DNA of 30,269 nt from Mesotaenium endlicherianum (taxonomy: Eukaryota; Streptophyta; Zygnematophyceae; Zygnematales; Mesotaeniaceae). The stretch covers positions 169,196 to 199,464 of the forward strand of contig WELA01007584.1 of assembly GCA_009602735.1 (NCBI GenBank), written 5' to 3'. Below, piece by piece: positions 28,962 to 30,269 of the stretch (its first letter is position 1; every line of letters begins with the position of its first letter). The notes below the pieces were generated by a model that ran no database searches, was not told the origin of the DNA, and saw nothing but the letters and a program-made list of their open reading frames with translations. The translations under genes were made by a program, and so were the position numbers.

Positions 28962-30269
28962 TCACTGCGTCTCCTCCTCACTTGTGTGGGACTGGTCGTC
29001 GGATCTGCCAGGACAAGTTGCCTGCCGCATGGCCTCGTCTTCGGATGCCGTGGGGCGAGGCCAGGTCTCGCCGGTCTGATGCGAGGTGCCGTGCGGGGGC
29101 GGCTGAGAGTCCATACTGTACTGAATGGCCACGCCAACAGGCACGCCGTGGCGAACGCGGACGTCGGTCCTCGCGGACGGTTCGCCTCGAGTGGCCGAGA
29201 CCCCCCCTCGATGAGTCGTCGGCGCTACGACTGCACCGCGGGCAAGGGCGGCGACAGCGATGGCTGTGCTGGCCGTGGCGAGGGCCTCAGTGGCATCATC
29301 CGCCATCTGCCGCATCATCGCGCTGTGGGCAGTGCAGATGCGGATCTGCTCCCTGGCCTGGGCTGCCAGGACATCCGCCTGCTGCTGCGGCATGAGATGG
29401 AGCTCGGCACTAGGTAGGTCCGACTCCTCGTCCTGTGACTCAAGCAGGTCCACCCCCACAGAGATCTCCTCGTCCTCGGGCCCGTCCTTATCGGTCTTGA
29501 CCATTGGCAGGCCATCGTCCAGCCCCATGAAGCCATAAAGCGCGGACACTGCTGGGCGGCGATCGACAATGTCAAGGGGCAAAGATGCGGTGCGCGTCCC
29601 TCCTGTCCTCCATTCGGGGCGATAAAAGACGCGCTCTGCCCAGTTGTTGACTGCGGCGCCAATAGTAAAGAGCACGTCCTGCCCTAGGAGCACATCGAAG
29701 GACTCGGAAGGAGTGACGAGTGCGTGCCGATGGATGGTCGTCTCGTCTGCCGTGCCTGGGCGCAAAGTGAACAGTAGCGCCAACCTCGTGCGGCCGGCGA
29801 CGGTCTCGGACGTACCGGCGGCGGTGTTAATGCGCGTCGGAGAGTCCTCCAAGTCAGCAGAAGAGAGTCCCAGCTGACGGAAGTAGCGGAGGCTGATGAG
29901 AACCGGCTGCGCTCCTGTGTCGAACATGATGCGCTGCGGCGCCTGGGTGTTGACGAGCACGATCCCCTGCGAATTATCCAAAAACGCGGCGTTAGGAGTG
30001 CTGATCATCCTGCGCTCATGCGCAGGGCGCGCGGGTGTGCATTGCACCGCGGTGGCGGCATCGGTCGTCGGTCTCCTGGCGGCGGTGCGCAGCGTGGCTC
30101 TGCGTGACTGGAGCATCAGCTGAGCGGCCTGCCTCGTTGTCTCCATGGAGACGCCGAGCTCTGCGAAGGAGACCGCCGGCATGCGGTGCAGCGCCAGAGA
30201 GATGACCTCCGCGCTGAGCTGTACCGTCGTCATAGGTGAAGCGAGCGCATGAGGCGTCGGCTCAGCTGA
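28962..30269 (-). CDS. Aspartic protease segment of the methyltransferase element (partial at right edge)
   Basis: A retroviral-type protease lies near residues 95-215 counting from Met 30233: RIMFDTGAQPVLIS with Asp105-Thr-Gly and the hydrophobic block FDVLLGQDVLFTIGA. It is followed by an acidic and Gln-rich region and a polar tail ending at TGA 28962-28964. The reading frame has no stop between 30233 and the window edge, so Met 30233 is probably internal and Gag lies beyond. The protease would cut the polyprotein. The same frame resumes after the TGA with ERLPEASVEA and leads into the methyltransferase, which suggests the stop is secondary (CGA to TGA) or recoded. Confidence 0.85.
   Translation of the reverse strand, partial: SAEPTPHALASPMTTVQLSAEVISLALHRMPAVSFAELGVSMETTRQAAQLMLQSRRATLRTAARRPTTDAATAVQCTPARPAHERRMISTPNAAFLDNSQGIVLVNTQAPQRIMFDTGAQPVLISLRYFRQLGLSSADLEDSPTRINTAAGTSETVAGRTRLALLFTLRPGTADETTIHRHALVTPSESFDVLLGQDVLFTIGAAVNNWAERVFYRPEWRTGGTRTASLPLDIVDRRPAVSALYGFMGLDDGLPMVKTDKDGPEDEEISVGVDLLESQDEESDLPSAELHLMPQQQADVLAAQAREQIRICTAHSAMMRQMADDATEALATASTAIAVAALARGAVVAPTTHRGGVSATRGEPSARTDVRVRHGVPVGVAIQYSMDSQPPPHGTSHQTGETWPRPTASEDEAMRQATCPGRSDDQSHTSEEETQ

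Noticed and set aside
1-30269. tRNA or rRNA genes
   Set aside because: No cloverleaf with conserved TTCGA arm or rRNA-like conserved blocks was seen; the only tRNA-related sequence is the primer-binding sites.

Overview
The window looks like repeat-dense nuclear DNA from the streptophyte green lineage, most likely a charophyte alga such as Chara. The evidence is a PICKLE/CHD3-type chromatin-remodeller exon, a plant-type telobox (CCCTAAA), a Ty3/Gypsy chromovirus with an initiator-tRNA-Met primer site, and a Ty3/Gypsy element carrying a DNMT3-type cytosine methyltransferase. Methyltransferase-bearing retrotransposons have been reported from charophytes and dinoflagellates. The species assignment is inference. 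No bacterial genes, rRNA, tRNA or CRISPR were seen.

Layout. (1) 1-1800: one exon (minus strand) of a CHD3/PICKLE-like gene with an inserted polyglutamine linker. Its upstream flank, presumably intron, holds a 416-bp non-autonomous DNA transposon with 11-bp terminal inverted repeats and a 5-bp TGACC duplication. (2) 1800-5750: a decayed pol fragment, then a minus-strand LTR with a broken coiled-coil gene of a non-autonomous LTR element. (3) 5740-15560: a pile-up of related LTRs in plus orientation: a truncated LTR, LTR a, a chromovirus interior (gag, protease, reverse transcriptase with its catalytic core deleted, RNase H, integrase, chromodomain), LTR b, a second and better preserved copy of the non-autonomous coiled-coil gene, then LTR c. 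(4) 15560-19912: about 3.6 kb of almost gene-free interior ending in a hairpin, polypurine tract and LTR. (5) 20200-21529: LTR and decayed integrase/chromodomain of a minus-strand chromovirus. (6) 21531-23125: a 730-bp unit repeated 2.2 times, read as the 3' LTR of the next element. (7) 23126-30269: the interior of a GC-rich minus-strand Gypsy element. Protease, DNMT3-like methyltransferase, reverse transcriptase, RNase H, integrase and a C-terminal PHD finger all lie in one reading frame interrupted by four stop codons. The frame is still open at the right edge, so gag and the 5' LTR should lie beyond it.

How the parts relate. The methyltransferase element appears to have inserted into the minus-strand chromovirus integrase at 21530. 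It pairs a DNA-methylation writer with a histone reader (PHD finger), while the chromoviruses use a chromodomain. The coiled-coil elements lack pol and share LTR and polypurine-tract style with the chromovirus, so they were probably mobilised by it. Nearly all copies are damaged: in-frame stops, a lost integrase glutamate, a lost RNase H aspartate, and a deleted reverse transcriptase core. Most features are therefore pseudogenes or relics. The most interesting signals are the writer-plus-reader retroelement, its tandem LTR full of palindromes and G-boxes, and a hairpin kept just upstream of the polypurine tract in several element families although its sequence has changed.
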